From NCBI GenBank assembly GCA_963696645.1, contig CAVOKY010000005.1, positions 1 through 64,000 on the forward strand: DNA of 64,000 bases. The letters run 5' to 3'. Of the stretch, positions 52,157 to 61,772 are shown piece by piece. The translations under genes were made by a program, and so were the position numbers. This stretch comes from JAMXLO01 sp963696645. Lineage in GTDB: Bacteria; Pseudomonadota; Alphaproteobacteria; Acetobacterales; Acetobacteraceae. The notes beneath the pieces were generated by a model. It did no database searches. It saw only the letters and a list, made by a program, of their open reading frames with translations, and had not been told where the DNA came from. Numbering within the stretch: position 1 is the first letter of the stretch; each line of letters begins with the position of its first letter.

Positions 52157-53059
52157 ATGCGCCTGAAGCTCTACCGCGCGCCCGTCATGGCCGAGGCAAT
52201 GGCGCAGATTCGCGCCGAACTGGGTGAGGACGCGCTGATCCTCGCAACGCGCCGCGTCGGCGATGGCGTGGAGGTCACCGCCGCGCTGGAACCGGACGAT
52301 GCGCCGCCGCCAGCTTTGGCGCCGCCCGACCCCTGGCGTGTCGCCGTGCTCGACTACCATGCCGTCCCCGCCGCACTGCACGCCGCCCTGCAGCTCGGGC
52401 CGTTGGACGCCGCATTGGCCGACGCCATGCGTTCGGCGCGCTGCCGCTGGGCCCCGGCGAGCGCCCGCTGCTGCTGGTCGGGCCGCCGGGCGCCGGCAAG
52501 ACGCTGACGGTCGCCCGGCTGGCGACCCGGCTGGTGATGGCCGGCGTCGCGCCGATGGTGATCACCGCCGATGGCAAGCGCGCCGGCGCCACCGAGCAAC
52601 TCGCCGCCTTCACCAAGCTGCTCGGCATCAGCCTGATCGTCGCCTGCCATCCGGTCACCCTCGGCCGGGCGCTGACCCGGCGGCAGGACACGGCCGCCGG
52701 TGCTGATCGACACGCCGGGCTGCGATCCGTTCGACCCGGCGCAGCTGCGACGAACTGACGGCGCTCGCCGCCACTGCCGGCGCCGATCATGGTGCTGGTG
52801 CTGCCGGCCGGCCTTGATCCGGCGGAGGCGGCTGACCTCGCCGTGGCCTATGCAGCGGCCGGCGCACGGCCTGCTGGTGGCGACGCGGCTCGACCTGGCG
52901 CGCCGGCTCGGTGGCGTCCTGGCGGCCGCCGCCCGCACGGGGCTGGCGCTGACCGAGGCGGGCATCGGCCCGGGCGCGGCCGACGGGCTGCTGCCGCTCA
53001 CCCCCGAGTGGCTCGCCGCCCGCCTGCTCGCAATCCCTGGCTCGGAACACCGCCAATGA
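52157..53059 (+). pseudogene. flhF: Flagellar SRP-like GTPase FlhF, frameshifted
   Basis: Begins at ATG 52,157 (MRLKLYRAPVMAEAMAQIRA) with the B domain GEDALILATRRVGDGVEVTAA. The SRP-type GTPase follows in changing frames: LLLVGPPGAGKTLTVARLA (P-loop), VITADGKRAGATEQL, PVLIDTPGCDPFDPAQL (G3), VLPAGLDPAEAADLA, LLVATRLDLARRLGG (G4-like). It ends at TGA 53,057-53,059. Breaks are near 52,438, 52,698, 52,747, 52,787 and 52,860, mostly single extra bases. FlhF sets the place and number of polar flagella together with FlhG. A conserved family sequence across the breaks again suggests sequencing error. Confidence 0.83.
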
Positions 53060-53804
53060 CCGACAGGCCGCATCATCGCCGTCGCCTCCGGCAAGGGCGG
53101 CGTCGGCAAGACCTGGTTCGCCATCACGCTGGCCCACGCGCTCGCCCGGCAAGGCCGGCGCGTGCTGCTGTTCGACGGCGACCTCGGGCTGGCCAACGTC
53201 GACATCCAGCTCGGCCTGACGCCGGAGCGCGACCTGGCCGGCGTGATCGCCGGCCGCGCCACGCTGGCCGAAGCCGCACTGCATCATGCGGATGGCGGCT
53301 TCGACATCGTCGCCGGCCGCTCCGGTTCCGGCGCCCTGTCGGCGCTCGATCCGGCCGCGCTGGAACGGACCCTGAGCGCACTGCGGCGAGGCAGCCGACG
53401 CGTTACGACATGGTGCTGCTCGACCTCGGCGCCGGCCTGGACCGGGCGGTGCGCCGCATGTCCGCCTGGGCCGACACGCTGCTGGTGCTGGCGACCGAGG
53501 AGCCGACCAGCCTGACCGACGCCTATGCCGTGCTGAAGCTGCATGCCGCTGACCGGCCGAGCGGCGACGCCCGCGTGGTGGTGAACCAGGCCACCACGCG
53601 GCAGGCCGGCGAGCGCACCTTTGCGACATTGCAGCGCGCCTGCGCCACGTTCCTGGGCCGCACGCCGCCCCTTGCCGGCGTGATCCGCCGCGACGACCGG
53701 GTGCGCGACGCAATCCGCCGCCAGACGCTGCTGCTGACGCGCCACCCGGCCTGCCCCGCCGCCGCCGACGTCGAGGCGGCCGCCGCGCGCTGCTCGCCGC
53801 GTAA
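53056..53804 (+). pseudogene. flhG: Flagellar number regulator FlhG (MinD-like ATPase), frameshifted
   Basis: ATG 53,056 overlaps the flhF stop (ATGA). After one extra base near 53,070 the frame reads IIAVASGKGGVGKTWFAITLA (deviant Walker A), LLFDGDLGLANVDIQLGL and FDIVAGRSGSGALS. Two more shifts near 53,390 and 53,403 lead to YDMVLLDLGAGLDRAV, LATEEPTSLTDAYAVLK, VVVNQATTRQAGERTF and VIRRDDRVRDAIRRQTLLL. One more near 53,788 gives the natural ending LLAA and TAA at 53,802-53,804. FlhG antagonises FlhF. Repaired length is about 245 residues, normal for the family. Confidence 0.83.
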
Positions 53805-53898
53805 CACTTTGTCGCACCGGACGCGTCGCGCGGTCCCGCTCGGTTCTGCTTTGCCTGCCGCCGCGCGCCGCCCCACATAGGCGGCGCGGAGGGGATGC

Positions 53899-55055
53899 AT
53901 GCAGCTGATCCGCAGCAGCGGCAGGCGCGATCTGCGCGTGGATTTCTTCCGCGGCCTCGCGCTGTGGTGGATCTACACCGATCACATCCCGGGCGACGTG
54001 CTGGCGAATACAGCCTGCGCAACTTCGCCATGTGCGACGCGGCCGAGGTGTTCGTGCTGCTCGCCGGCTTCGGCGCGGGCCTCGCCTATGGCTCGGTGAT
54101 GAACCGGCAGGGCTATCTGTATGCCGCCGCCGACACGCTGCGCCGCGCCTGGACCCTGTACATCGCGCACATCTTCCTGTTCGTCGTCTACACCGCCCAG
54201 GTGGCGTATTCGGCTACCGCGCTCGACCGCGTGTTCTATCTGGAGGAGACCCGGCTCGACGTGCTGGCCGATGCGCCGTACCGCGCCCTGCTCGAGGCGC
54301 TGCTGCTGCGGTTCCAGCCCAACCTGCTGAACATCCTGCCGCTCTACGTGGTGTTGCTGCTGATCTTCGCGATTGCACTGCCGCTGTTGCGCAGGCCGGC
54401 GCTGCTGTTCGCCGCTTCGCTGATCGCGCTACGCGGTGGTGCGCGTCACCGGGCTCAACCTGACCGCCTGGACCGGCGAAGGCTGGTTCTTCAATCCGTT
54501 CGCCTGGCAGTTCCTGTTCATGATCGGCGCCATCCTGTCCTATGCGCCACCGGCGATGCCGCGGCGTGCGCTGGCCGATCGATCTGCTCGCGGTGCTGGT
54601 GCTGCTCGCCGGCCTCATCGTGATCTGGGTGATCGACACGCATCCGCCGATCCTGGCGTCGATGCCGGCGCCGGTGATCCGCTTCGTCATCACCGAGGAC
54701 AAGACGGGCCTGCATCCGTTCCGGCTGCTTTCCATCCTGTCGCTCACCTGGCTGGCCATCGCGCATGGTGCCGCGAGACGCCGCCTGGCTGCATACGCGG
54801 CTGGCCTCGCCCCTGGTTCTGCTGGGCCAGAACTCGCTGCCGGTGTTCTGTTCCGGCATTTTCTTCGGCTTCATCGCCAGGCTTGGCCTGGAGGCCGACG
54901 ATGGCGCCGCGATGCAGTTGGCGGTGAACCTGTTCGGCGCCTTGGCGATGGTGGCGGTCGCCGGTCTTGCTGCCTGGTATCGCAGCAAGGGTCGGATGCC
55001 GATCGCGCGCCAACCGGCCACCTTGCCGGCGGTCGTGCGGACTGATAGCGGATAA
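53899..55055 (+). pseudogene. OpgC-type membrane acyltransferase, frameshifted
   Basis: ATG 53,899 starts GRRDLRVDFFRGLALWWIYTDHIPGD (quoted in part), the OpgC-domain signature. The sequence goes on in other frames: YSLRNFAMCDAAEVFVLLAGFGAGLAYG, WTLYIAHIFLFVVYTAQ, PNLLNILPLYVVLLLIFAIALPLL, GWFFNPFAWQFLFMIGAIL, LLAVLVLLAGLIVIWVID and SPLVLLGQNSLPVFCSGIF, about ten membrane helices in all, to 55,055. Breaks are near 54,006, 54,430, 54,565 and 54,760. OpgC proteins succinylate periplasmic glucans or other glycans. The neighbour at 55,062 is a secreted SGNH-hydrolase-like protein, a common partner of acyltransferases. Confidence 0.8.
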
Positions 55056-55061
55056 CCTTGC

Positions 55062-55838
55062 ATGCGCTGGTCGGCTATCAGCACTCTGGTCTGCGCTATC
55101 CTTGCGCTGCCGGTACCGTCCCGGGCTGGCAGCGATCTGGATAATGCCTGCGGCGCGCCCATGGAATTCGTCACCGCCAACGCCCCGCTCGCGCAATTCG
55201 CCGCGGCGATTACCGCGGGTGGTCCGGTCGAGGTGCTTGCCGTGGGCTCGGCCACTACCGTCGGGGCGGTGACCTCCACTGGCCTGCATACCAGCGGCGA
55301 GCAGGGCGCGGCGTTTCCCTGGCACATGATCGGCGCACTGCATGCGGCGCTGCCCAACGTGCAGTTCCACCTGACCGTGCGCGGCGGTCGCGGCATGACG
55401 GCGGAGGATATGCTGCCGCTGCTACAGGCGGCGCTGCAGCAACAGCATTATGCGCTGGTGCTGTGGCAGACCGGCACGGTGGAGGCGGTACGTGGCCTGC
55501 AGCCGGACCGCATGCGGGACGTGCTGCACACCGGCGTGGACGCGGTGCGTGACGCGGGCGGTGATCTGGTGCTGATCGACCCGCAATTCAGCCGCTTCCT
55601 GCGCGCCAACACCGACCTCGATCCATATGAGGGCGTGCTTGAGCAGGTGGCGGCCATGCCCGGCGTGGCGCTGTTCCGGCGCTTCGACCTGATGCGTGCC
55701 TGGGCCGATGCCGGTGGGGTCGATCTGGAGCGCACGCCGAAGGCCGACCGCGACAAGGCGCTGGACACGCTGAACCAGTGCCTTGGGGAGGCGCTGGCGC
55801 AGTTCGTGCTCAGCGGAGCCGACGTGCAGAAGAAGTAG
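55062..55838 (+). CDS. Secreted SGNH/GDSL hydrolase-like protein
   Basis: 258 residues with a cleavable signal peptide (STLVCAILALPVPSRAG, cut near residue 23). VEVLAVGSATTVG takes the place of the GDS block, with the serine in GSAT. YALVLWQTGTVEAVRG is the region of the GxND asparagine (here Q-T-G-T), and LVLIDPQFSRFL belongs to the third block. A C-terminal Asp/His pair is not clear. The protein probably acts on an acylated glycan in the periplasm, with the OpgC-like protein encoded 6 bp upstream. This gene has no frameshifts, so the error-rich stretch ends before it. Confidence 0.72.
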   Translation: MRWSAISTLVCAILALPVPSRAGSDLDNACGAPMEFVTANAPLAQFAAAITAGGPVEVLAVGSATTVGAVTSTGLHTSGEQGAAFPWHMIGALHAALPNVQFHLTVRGGRGMTAEDMLPLLQAALQQQHYALVLWQTGTVEAVRGLQPDRMRDVLHTGVDAVRDAGGDLVLIDPQFSRFLRANTDLDPYEGVLEQVAAMPGVALFRRFDLMRAWADAGGVDLERTPKADRDKALDTLNQCLGEALAQFVLSGADVQKK

Positions 55839-55882
55839 CGGCCGGCAAGGCGCGACGGGTATCGGCCCGGCGCGCTGTCATG

Positions 55883-56767
55883 TCAGCCGCGACTGCGCAC
55901 CTCCACTCCGGCCCAACCTTCCAGCACGCGAATCAGTGAGGTGAGATCCGCATCGCCCAACCCCTGCGTTACGCCAAACCGCCAGAGTTGGCCGACGGTT
56001 TCGTGCACCCACATCGGCACGCCCAGAGCCTCGGCCTCGTGCAACCCAAGTGCAATGTCCTTCAGCATCGTGCTGGTCTTGGCACCGTAGTCGAACGTGC
56101 CGGGCAGCACGGCTTTCGGTACCTTGTCCAGTGTCGCGCTGTTGCGGCCGGTGGAGACGTTGATCACGTTCACCATCAGATCCGGATCCAGCCCGCCTTT
56201 CGCTCCCAGCACCAACGCCTCGAACGCGGTCGCCATGTTGGCCGCGCTGATCAGATTGTTCACCAGCTTCATCAACTGCGCCTGGCCGGGGCGCACGCCG
56301 ACCTCGAACAGGTTCCGGCCGATACGTTGCAGCCATGGCCTGATTTCATCCAGCGCCGCCGGTGGCCCCGCCGCGATGACCGAAAGCGTGCCGGCACGCG
56401 CGCCCTTCGGACCGCCGCTGATCGGGCAGTCCACCAGGGTAACGCCGCGCGCGGCCAGCGACTGTGCGATGGTCGCCATCCGCGCGCTGCCGATGGTGGA
56501 CATCTCCACGTAGATGCGCAGATCCGGCGAGCCGGCCACCTCGCCCGCCACCTGCTCGCTCACCGCGCCGTTCGGCAGGCAGGCGAACACGACAGGCGCC
56601 GCTGCGGACACCGCGGCGGGCGAGGGTTCGTCCACCGCGCCGCGCAGCACGAACGGCGCCAGCGCCACGGGGTTGGGATCGAACACGTGCAGGCGCACGT
56701 CGGCCGCCTCCAGGCGTTCCGCGATCGCTGCACCCATTTGGCCGAGGCCGAGAAATCCAAGTTCCAT
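55883..56767 (-). CDS. NAD(P)-dependent beta-hydroxyacid dehydrogenase family protein
   Basis: 294 residues from ATG 56,765-56,767; ATG 56,780-56,782 is an alternative. GFLGLGQMGAAIAERL is the Rossmann motif and VFACLPNGAVSEQV the second NAD strand. DCPISGGPKGARAGTLSVIA contains the substrate-binding SGG, and MKLVNNLISAANMATAFEAL the catalytic lysine of the 3-hydroxyisobutyrate/tartronate-semialdehyde dehydrogenase family. The C-terminal helical domain (LKDIALGLHEAEALGVPM) is complete. Substrate unknown. It is divergent from the SDR gene at 56,863, with both promoters in about 95 bp, and the pair may share a pathway. Confidence 0.88.
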   Translation of the reverse strand: MELGFLGLGQMGAAIAERLEAADVRLHVFDPNPVALAPFVLRGAVDEPSPAAVSAAAPVVFACLPNGAVSEQVAGEVAGSPDLRIYVEMSTIGSARMATIAQSLAARGVTLVDCPISGGPKGARAGTLSVIAAGPPAALDEIRPWLQRIGRNLFEVGVRPGQAQLMKLVNNLISAANMATAFEALVLGAKGGLDPDLMVNVINVSTGRNSATLDKVPKAVLPGTFDYGAKTSTMLKDIALGLHEAEALGVPMWVHETVGQLWRFGVTQGLGDADLTSLIRVLEGWAGVEVRSRG

Positions 56768-56862
56768 GTACCATCCCAACATGACCTGTGGCGGGGGAGG
56801 ATGACACACGCCACCGCCCGGCGCATTCTCCGGCCATCCAGATCGAAGGGGAGTAAACGCGA

Positions 56863-57777
56863 ATGGCTGGAATGCTTGACGGGAAGGTTGCCGTGGTCAC
56901 CGGTGCGGGTCGTGGTATCGGGCGCGCGACCGCGATCTGCCTGGCGGCGAACGGCGCCCAGGTGGTGGTGTGCGATGTCGGCGCGGCGGTCACCGGTGAA
57001 GGCCACGATGTCGGCCCGGCGCAACAGGTGGTGGCGGAAATCACGCAGGCGAATGGCCAGGGACGCGCGGTGGCGAACACCGACAGCGTGGCCGAATGGG
57101 AGAACGCGCAGAAGATCGTGCAGACCGCGATCGACAATTTCGGCCGCATCGACATGGTGGTGAACAACGCCGGCATCCTGCGCGATCGCATGTTCCACTA
57201 CATGTCGCCCGAGGAATGGGACGCGGTGATCAAGGTTCACCTGTACGGTGCGTTCTATGTCAGCCGCGCCGCGGTGCCGCATTTCCGCAAGCAGGAGAGC
57301 GGCTGCTTCGTGCACATCACCTCGACGTCGGGTCTGATCGGCAGCGTCGGGCAGACCAACTATGGCGCGGCGAAGCTCGGGATTGCGGGGCTGTCGCGCT
57401 GCATCGCGATGGACATGCAGCGCTACAAGATCCGCTCCAACTGCATCGGTCCACACGCGTTTTCCCGCATGATCGAGACCGTGCCGGGGCAGAGCGAGGA
57501 GCAGTTGAAGGCGCGCGCCGAGCGCACCCGGCCGGACCACATCGCGCAGTTGATTGCGTTCCTCGGGACGGATGCGGCGGCAGGCGTGTCGGGGCAGATC
57601 CTCGGCGTGCGCGGCAACGAGATCTACCTGTACAACCAGCCGCGGCCGATCCGCATCATGGCGCGGACCGACGGCTGGACTCCGGAGAAGCTGGCCGAAC
57701 AATGGCTGCCGGCGGTGAAGAACAGTTTCACCCCGCTGGAGCGCACGCGCGACGTGTACCCGTGGGATCCGGTCTGA
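56863..57777 (+). CDS. Short-chain dehydrogenase/reductase
   Basis: A 304-residue classical SDR. KVAVVTGAGRGIGRATA is the NAD(P) motif, NNAGILRD the NNAG motif, ITSTSGLIGSVGQTNYGAAKLGIAGL the serine and Tyr-x3-Lys catalytic set, and NCIGPHAFSRMIETV the substrate loop. The C-terminal 60 residues (IRIMARTDGWTPEKLAEQW) extend beyond the minimal SDR as in the peroxisomal-type hydroxyacyl-CoA dehydrogenase (HSD17B4-like) group. A role in acyl-CoA or hydroxy-acid oxidation is likely; the substrate is not known. Confidence 0.88.
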   Translation: MAGMLDGKVAVVTGAGRGIGRATAICLAANGAQVVVCDVGAAVTGEGHDVGPAQQVVAEITQANGQGRAVANTDSVAEWENAQKIVQTAIDNFGRIDMVVNNAGILRDRMFHYMSPEEWDAVIKVHLYGAFYVSRAAVPHFRKQESGCFVHITSTSGLIGSVGQTNYGAAKLGIAGLSRCIAMDMQRYKIRSNCIGPHAFSRMIETVPGQSEEQLKARAERTRPDHIAQLIAFLGTDAAAGVSGQILGVRGNEIYLYNQPRPIRIMARTDGWTPEKLAEQWLPAVKNSFTPLERTRDVYPWDPV

Positions 57778-57948
57778 ATCTGCTACGGCGCCTTTCCGAA
57801 CGCCGGCCCCAGGCGTTGGCCTGAGGTCGGTGGCGTTCGCATCGGCGATGTCGCGATCCATGAGCGTGCGCGATCCGCTGCGCGTCGTCGGGGATGCGCG
57901 GTGCACGCGTGGCTGGTTTAGGGCAGGTCAGCTTTCGAGCCTGCATCG

Positions 57949-58524
57949 TCAGCGTGGGTGATTGGTGCCCGATCGTGCCCTGCGACGCCAGCTTCGCCAA
58001 TCGACAGGTGTTGGCTCGGTCTCATCGAGCAACAGGCTCTCAGGCTGCATCCTGTCGGTGAACAGGACTGCGTTCGTGCACGCCCAGCGTGCGCTCGGAA
58101 CGAACAGGCCATCGAAGCCCAGGAAATACGCCGCGTCGGCAATGTCCTGTGTCTTCGCGTAGTCGCGTTCCTGGTAGCGATCGGTATCGACGCCCAATCT
58201 GGCGAGCGTAGGCAGGTCTGCCAGGTGAAGAGACTGCTGCACCGAGACGCGAAGACGATGGACACGGAATGTAACCTTCGAGGGAAACACCGGCTGCAGG
58301 CTCAGGAGTGCATGCATTTCCGCAATCGCTCCCTCTCGCACGAGGCTGGTATACAGAACGTCGAACTGGCCGTTGCACCATCGGCTGGCCGATCTGCTGG
58401 CCTGCAAAGGGTCGCGCCCGTCGCGGACAACGCGCCACAGAGAACCTGAATGGCCGCGCCGTGGATAGGCATCGACGTGATCCAGCAGGCGCAGATCACG
58501 GGCACGCCGCGGCTCCTGCGACAT
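57949..58524 (-). CDS. RES-domain toxin (NAD-degrading type)
   Basis: 191 residues. LWRVVRDGRDP, SRWCNGQFDVLYTSLVREGAIAE (quoted in part) and the C-terminal DAAYFLGFDGLFVPSARW are the RES-domain blocks, including the arginine, glutamate and serine that name the family. RES toxins degrade NAD+ and are neutralised by Xre/MbcA-ParS-type antitoxins. Its ATG follows the antitoxin stop with no gap (58,524/58,525). The first 25 residues before the domain are unusually basic. Confidence 0.83.
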   Translation of the reverse strand: MSQEPRRARDLRLLDHVDAYPRRGHSGSLWRVVRDGRDPLQASRSASRWCNGQFDVLYTSLVREGAIAEMHALLSLQPVFPSKVTFRVHRLRVSVQQSLHLADLPTLARLGVDTDRYQERDYAKTQDIADAAYFLGFDGLFVPSARWACTNAVLFTDRMQPESLLLDETEPTPVDWRSWRRRARSGTNHPR

Positions 58525-58863
58525 CTAGGTATAGGCGCCTGAGTCCAGGCTCTCGATCACCGCGAGCACCCCTTCCGTGCGTCCTGCGTTGATGAGGTCG
58601 ATGGCACGCTCGCCCTTGAGCATCTGATGCGGCGTATGCAGCCAGATACGCGTCTCGTCAGGTGTATAGAAATCACCGAGCCGGTCGACGACGTAGCGCA
58701 GCTCCGCGATGACCGTCTGCGTTCGCAGGTCGGGCGTCGCCTTGCCGCTTGACCATCGCGATACCGTGGCCGGCGACACCGCCACGATATTGGCAATGTC
58801 CTTTCCCTGCAGGCCGCCGTCGTCGCGGAGGTGATCAAGGATTCTGCTGAGTGCTGTCGACAT
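58525..58863 (-). CDS. Xre/MbcA-ParS-type antitoxin
   Basis: 112 residues. The N-terminal helix-turn-helix is KDIANIVAVSPATVSRWSSG. The C-terminal DUF2384-type domain has VIAELRYVVDRLGDFYTPDETRIWL (in parts) and HQMLKGERAIDLINAGRTEGVLAVI, the region that blocks the active site of a RES toxin. It lies directly upstream of the toxin gene as in other RES-Xre modules and probably autoregulates the operon through the helix-turn-helix. Its own start touches the stop of the fragmented gene at 58,864-60,086. Confidence 0.88.
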   Translation of the reverse strand: MSTALSRILDHLRDDGGLQGKDIANIVAVSPATVSRWSSGKATPDLRTQTVIAELRYVVDRLGDFYTPDETRIWLHTPHQMLKGERAIDLINAGRTEGVLAVIESLDSGAYT

Positions 58864-60086
58864 CTAACGCCCGTCTCCTGTCCTAATCGATTTCACCGTC
58901 ACTGGGGGTGGAAACGCAGCCGAACGAGTGCTGACAGCCTCCGTCTCGTTGAGATTCGCCAAGACCACACGGAGCCGGTCGAGCCGCTCGGCGTTTCGGT
59001 TGGTGATAGCCATCACATTGTCATCCGGAACCCGCAGCTTTGCGACCTGACGAGCTGTGCGATCAGCGGCAGCAAGAGTACGGTCCAGGAAGTCTCGGGG
59101 CCGGCGTGCCTCCGGCACCTTCGATATGGCTTCGCACTGCCAAGCCCGCTGACGAAGATAATGACCCTTCGGATCGCGTTTAGTATCTTCAAACCCATTC
59201 GGGCAACAGTGTCGGTCATTGCAGGAAAGCAAGCGTCGCCCCCTGCTTGCCTCGATCGGCATTTGCGCTTGCTCCGGTTTCAAAAGGCGATCGATTCCGG
59301 GGAGCAGGAAGGATACGCGTTGCTCCCGCGCTTCGTTCCAGGCTCGGGCTGATTCGCAGGCTTGAACCAGCTTGCCGCATTGAATCGTTCTTTCGCAGCC
59401 AAGCCATGTGCAATTCCGCCCGCCGCCCCCAACGCACGAATAGCAAGCGCCGATAGGCCGCCAATGCAATCGGCGATTACCGGTTTGCCGAGTTCATGAA
59501 AGTCTCGCGCCGCCGAAATATATTGCCTCAATCCTGCCGCTGTAGAATCGCTGCCAAAACCTGAGATCCGCAACCAAACGCTATCAATTGGTATCGTGCC
59601 AAATGCCGTGACAAATACGCGCCGTTGCGCAACATCGTTGAGGGCCGCGTTCGACAATAGTAATGGATAATCAATGGCTACATCCTGACCGCCTTCCTGA
59701 TCGAGCTTCACACGCAAAGCTTGGCGCGCCGCCAGATCGGACTCGAACCAAGAGTTTGTCACCTCGGGTAGGAAGTGGGTGCGCCATCACCCGCTTGATG
59801 CCGTTTTCAACGACGAACCGCGCAATTTTCCCAATAAGATCGAACTCGTTACCGCCGGCACGCAGGTAGAATTCGGTCAGTATACCGTCTGGATTAGCCC
59901 ATGGTGCGCCCCTTGGCATTCCCTGGTATCGGCCAACCGCAGATCGTTCGGCGACGTTAGTATCGAGGACCACTTCCGACCATCCTGGCGAAGCAACGTG
60001 ATCAGCTCTTCCTGGCGCTTGAAAACGCCCGCGTCGACAATGAACCGCTGATAGGGCAACCGACCGGCGGCAGGCCATTGCTCCAC
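58864..60086 (-). pseudogene. Fragmented conserved protein of unknown function, about 400 residues
   Basis: Four pieces in changing minus-strand frames form one continuous protein: LPYQRFIVDAGVFKRQEELI (from GTG 60,084-60,086), then AVGRYQGMPRGAPWANPDGIL and NEFDLIGKIARFVVENGIKRVMA, then SWFESDLAARQALRVKLDQEGG and LRISGFGSDSTAAGLRQYI to AAGGIAHGLAAKERF, and finally HCCPNGFEDTKRDPKGHYLRQR with AKLRVPDD to the stop at 58,864. The breaks are near 60,000, 59,765 and 59,300. I recognise no function; a HxxP...CCxxG-type cysteine pair is the only metal-site-like feature. The stop adjoins the antitoxin start, so it is transcribed with the RES-Xre pair. Confidence 0.6.
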
Positions 60087-60546
60087 ACGGCGGTGTCCCT
60101 AACTACCAATTCTGAGAAACTGAGCGACTGGTGCTGGTTGGCCGTGAAGCTAGAAAATGTTGTTCATGGAAACCCTCTCGAAAAGAGGATTGCATAAAGA
60201 TTTCATAATGTCAATGCTGTGCAATCAATATGGAACCCAAGAGAACGGCGTGCCCCCAGAGTACGCCCTGCGAGCCGCGCACAGGTCATGCCAGCAGTGC
60301 TGACCCCCACCAGCACGCTTTGCTGACCAACGATTTGATCCGGCAGCGGCATCCAGAGCGGACCTCGACACGGAGCGGATGGAACCGCCCTATGCCGCTC
60401 CAACCACCCGAGTCCCCACCGCCCCCCAGCCAACGTGCATCACGCCGGGCCGTAAATCCACCGACCTTGCCCGCCGCGTTCCCGCAAGGCTACCCTTCCA
60501 GGCCCTAGAACAGCCGTGGCAAGCACGCGCATCCGGAGGGCGTCCC
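60087..60546. other. Gene-free stretch
   Basis: About 460 bp between the fragmented gene and the amidohydrolase. The part around 60,150-60,230 is AT-rich (TTCATAATGTCAATG) and probably carries promoters in one or both directions. The frame that extends the amidohydrolase upstream to 60,379 has no family similarity. Confidence 0.4.
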
Positions 60547-61695
60547 ATGCAGGAAAAGCTGATATCCGCCGACAACCACATAGACCTCACTTATTGTCCG
60601 CCCGATTTGTGGTCAGAGCAGGCACCGCGAGAATGGCGCGACACTGCTCCGCGTACCGAGGAGCGTGACGATGGCCTGCACTGGATCGTCGATGGCCAGG
60701 ACAAGGGGATGTGGAACGGCGTCGGCCCGGGCTTCCTGAAATACCAGAAGGGCACGTTCCACCACGTCGACGAAATGAAGGATGCCGGCTTCGAGTGGGA
60801 CTATCGTCGCGGCGCCAAGCCCCGCCCAACGACGCCGGAAACCCGCATCATCGATCTCGACAAGGACGGCGTCGCTGCCGAGGTGGTGTACGGTTGCCTG
60901 ATGATCAACGAAATGATCGCCGACACCACGATGCGCGACTGGGCCGACACGGTCTACAACGACTGGGTGGCTGATTTCGCCAGGAAGGCGGATGCCAACC
61001 GCGTGTTCCCGCTTGCGATCGTGCCGAACAGCGATCCTAAATCGGCGGCGGCAGAGGTGCGGCGCTGCGCGAAGCTGGGACTGCGCGGCGGTGATCTGGC
61101 GTTCAAGCGCATGGGGATCCCACTGTGGCATCATGACTGGGATGCGCTATGGGAGGCGTCCGCCGAATGCCGCTTCCCGATCGCGTTCCACTCCACCGGG
61201 TTCAAGGCGGCGCGCGCGCCCGACACACCGGAGATGGAGAAGGAATACGCCATCGAATACCGCCTGGTGCGGTCAGCGCTTTTTCAGACGGATACGATGG
61301 AGGTTCTGGTGTCGCTGCTCGCCTCGGGCGCGTGCGAGCGGTACCCCGATTTCAACTTCGTACTCGGCGAGTCCGGTGTCACCTGGCTACCGTACATCTT
61401 CGACCGGCTCGACACCGAGTATCATGACCGCGCTCGCAGCCTCGGCTTCAAGATGAAGCCCTCCGACTATTTCCGGCGCCAGGGCTATGTCACGTACCAG
61501 CAGGACAAGTTCCTGGAACCAATCGTGCCGCTGATCGGTGAGGACAACATCATGTGGGGCTCGGATTATCCGCATCCGGATTCGCTGTGGCCGGCGTCCC
61601 ATGCGGTGCTGGCCGAGAACCTTGCAGCCTTCTCGCCGGACGTGCGCCGCAAGATCGTCTGCGACAACGTTGCACGGCTGTATGGCCTGAACTAG
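60547..61695 (+). CDS. Amidohydrolase family protein (ACMSD-like)
   Basis: 382 residues from ATG 60,547, preceded by GGAGGG; the frame open to 60,379 is ignored. A metal-dependent TIM-barrel hydrolase or decarboxylase. LISADNHID is the N-terminal metal motif (a His-x-Asp variant of HxH). GLRGGDLAFKRMGIPLWHHDWD and FPIAFHSTG place the next histidine. FVLGESGVTWLPYIFDRLDTEY and NIMWGSDYPHPDSLWP carry the conserved aspartate. It is of the 2-amino-3-carboxymuconate-semialdehyde decarboxylase-like group; the substrate is unknown. metW follows 77 bp downstream in the same direction. Confidence 0.87.
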   Translation: MQEKLISADNHIDLTYCPPDLWSEQAPREWRDTAPRTEERDDGLHWIVDGQDKGMWNGVGPGFLKYQKGTFHHVDEMKDAGFEWDYRRGAKPRPTTPETRIIDLDKDGVAAEVVYGCLMINEMIADTTMRDWADTVYNDWVADFARKADANRVFPLAIVPNSDPKSAAAEVRRCAKLGLRGGDLAFKRMGIPLWHHDWDALWEASAECRFPIAFHSTGFKAARAPDTPEMEKEYAIEYRLVRSALFQTDTMEVLVSLLASGACERYPDFNFVLGESGVTWLPYIFDRLDTEYHDRARSLGFKMKPSDYFRRQGYVTYQQDKFLEPIVPLIGEDNIMWGSDYPHPDSLWPASHAVLAENLAAFSPDVRRKIVCDNVARLYGLN

Positions 61696-61772
61696 CCGTC
61701 TACGACGCTGGTGGGCGAGGCACGGCCGGTCCTGGTTGATTGGCCGTCCCTTCCTGCTACCTTCCGCGGCCG

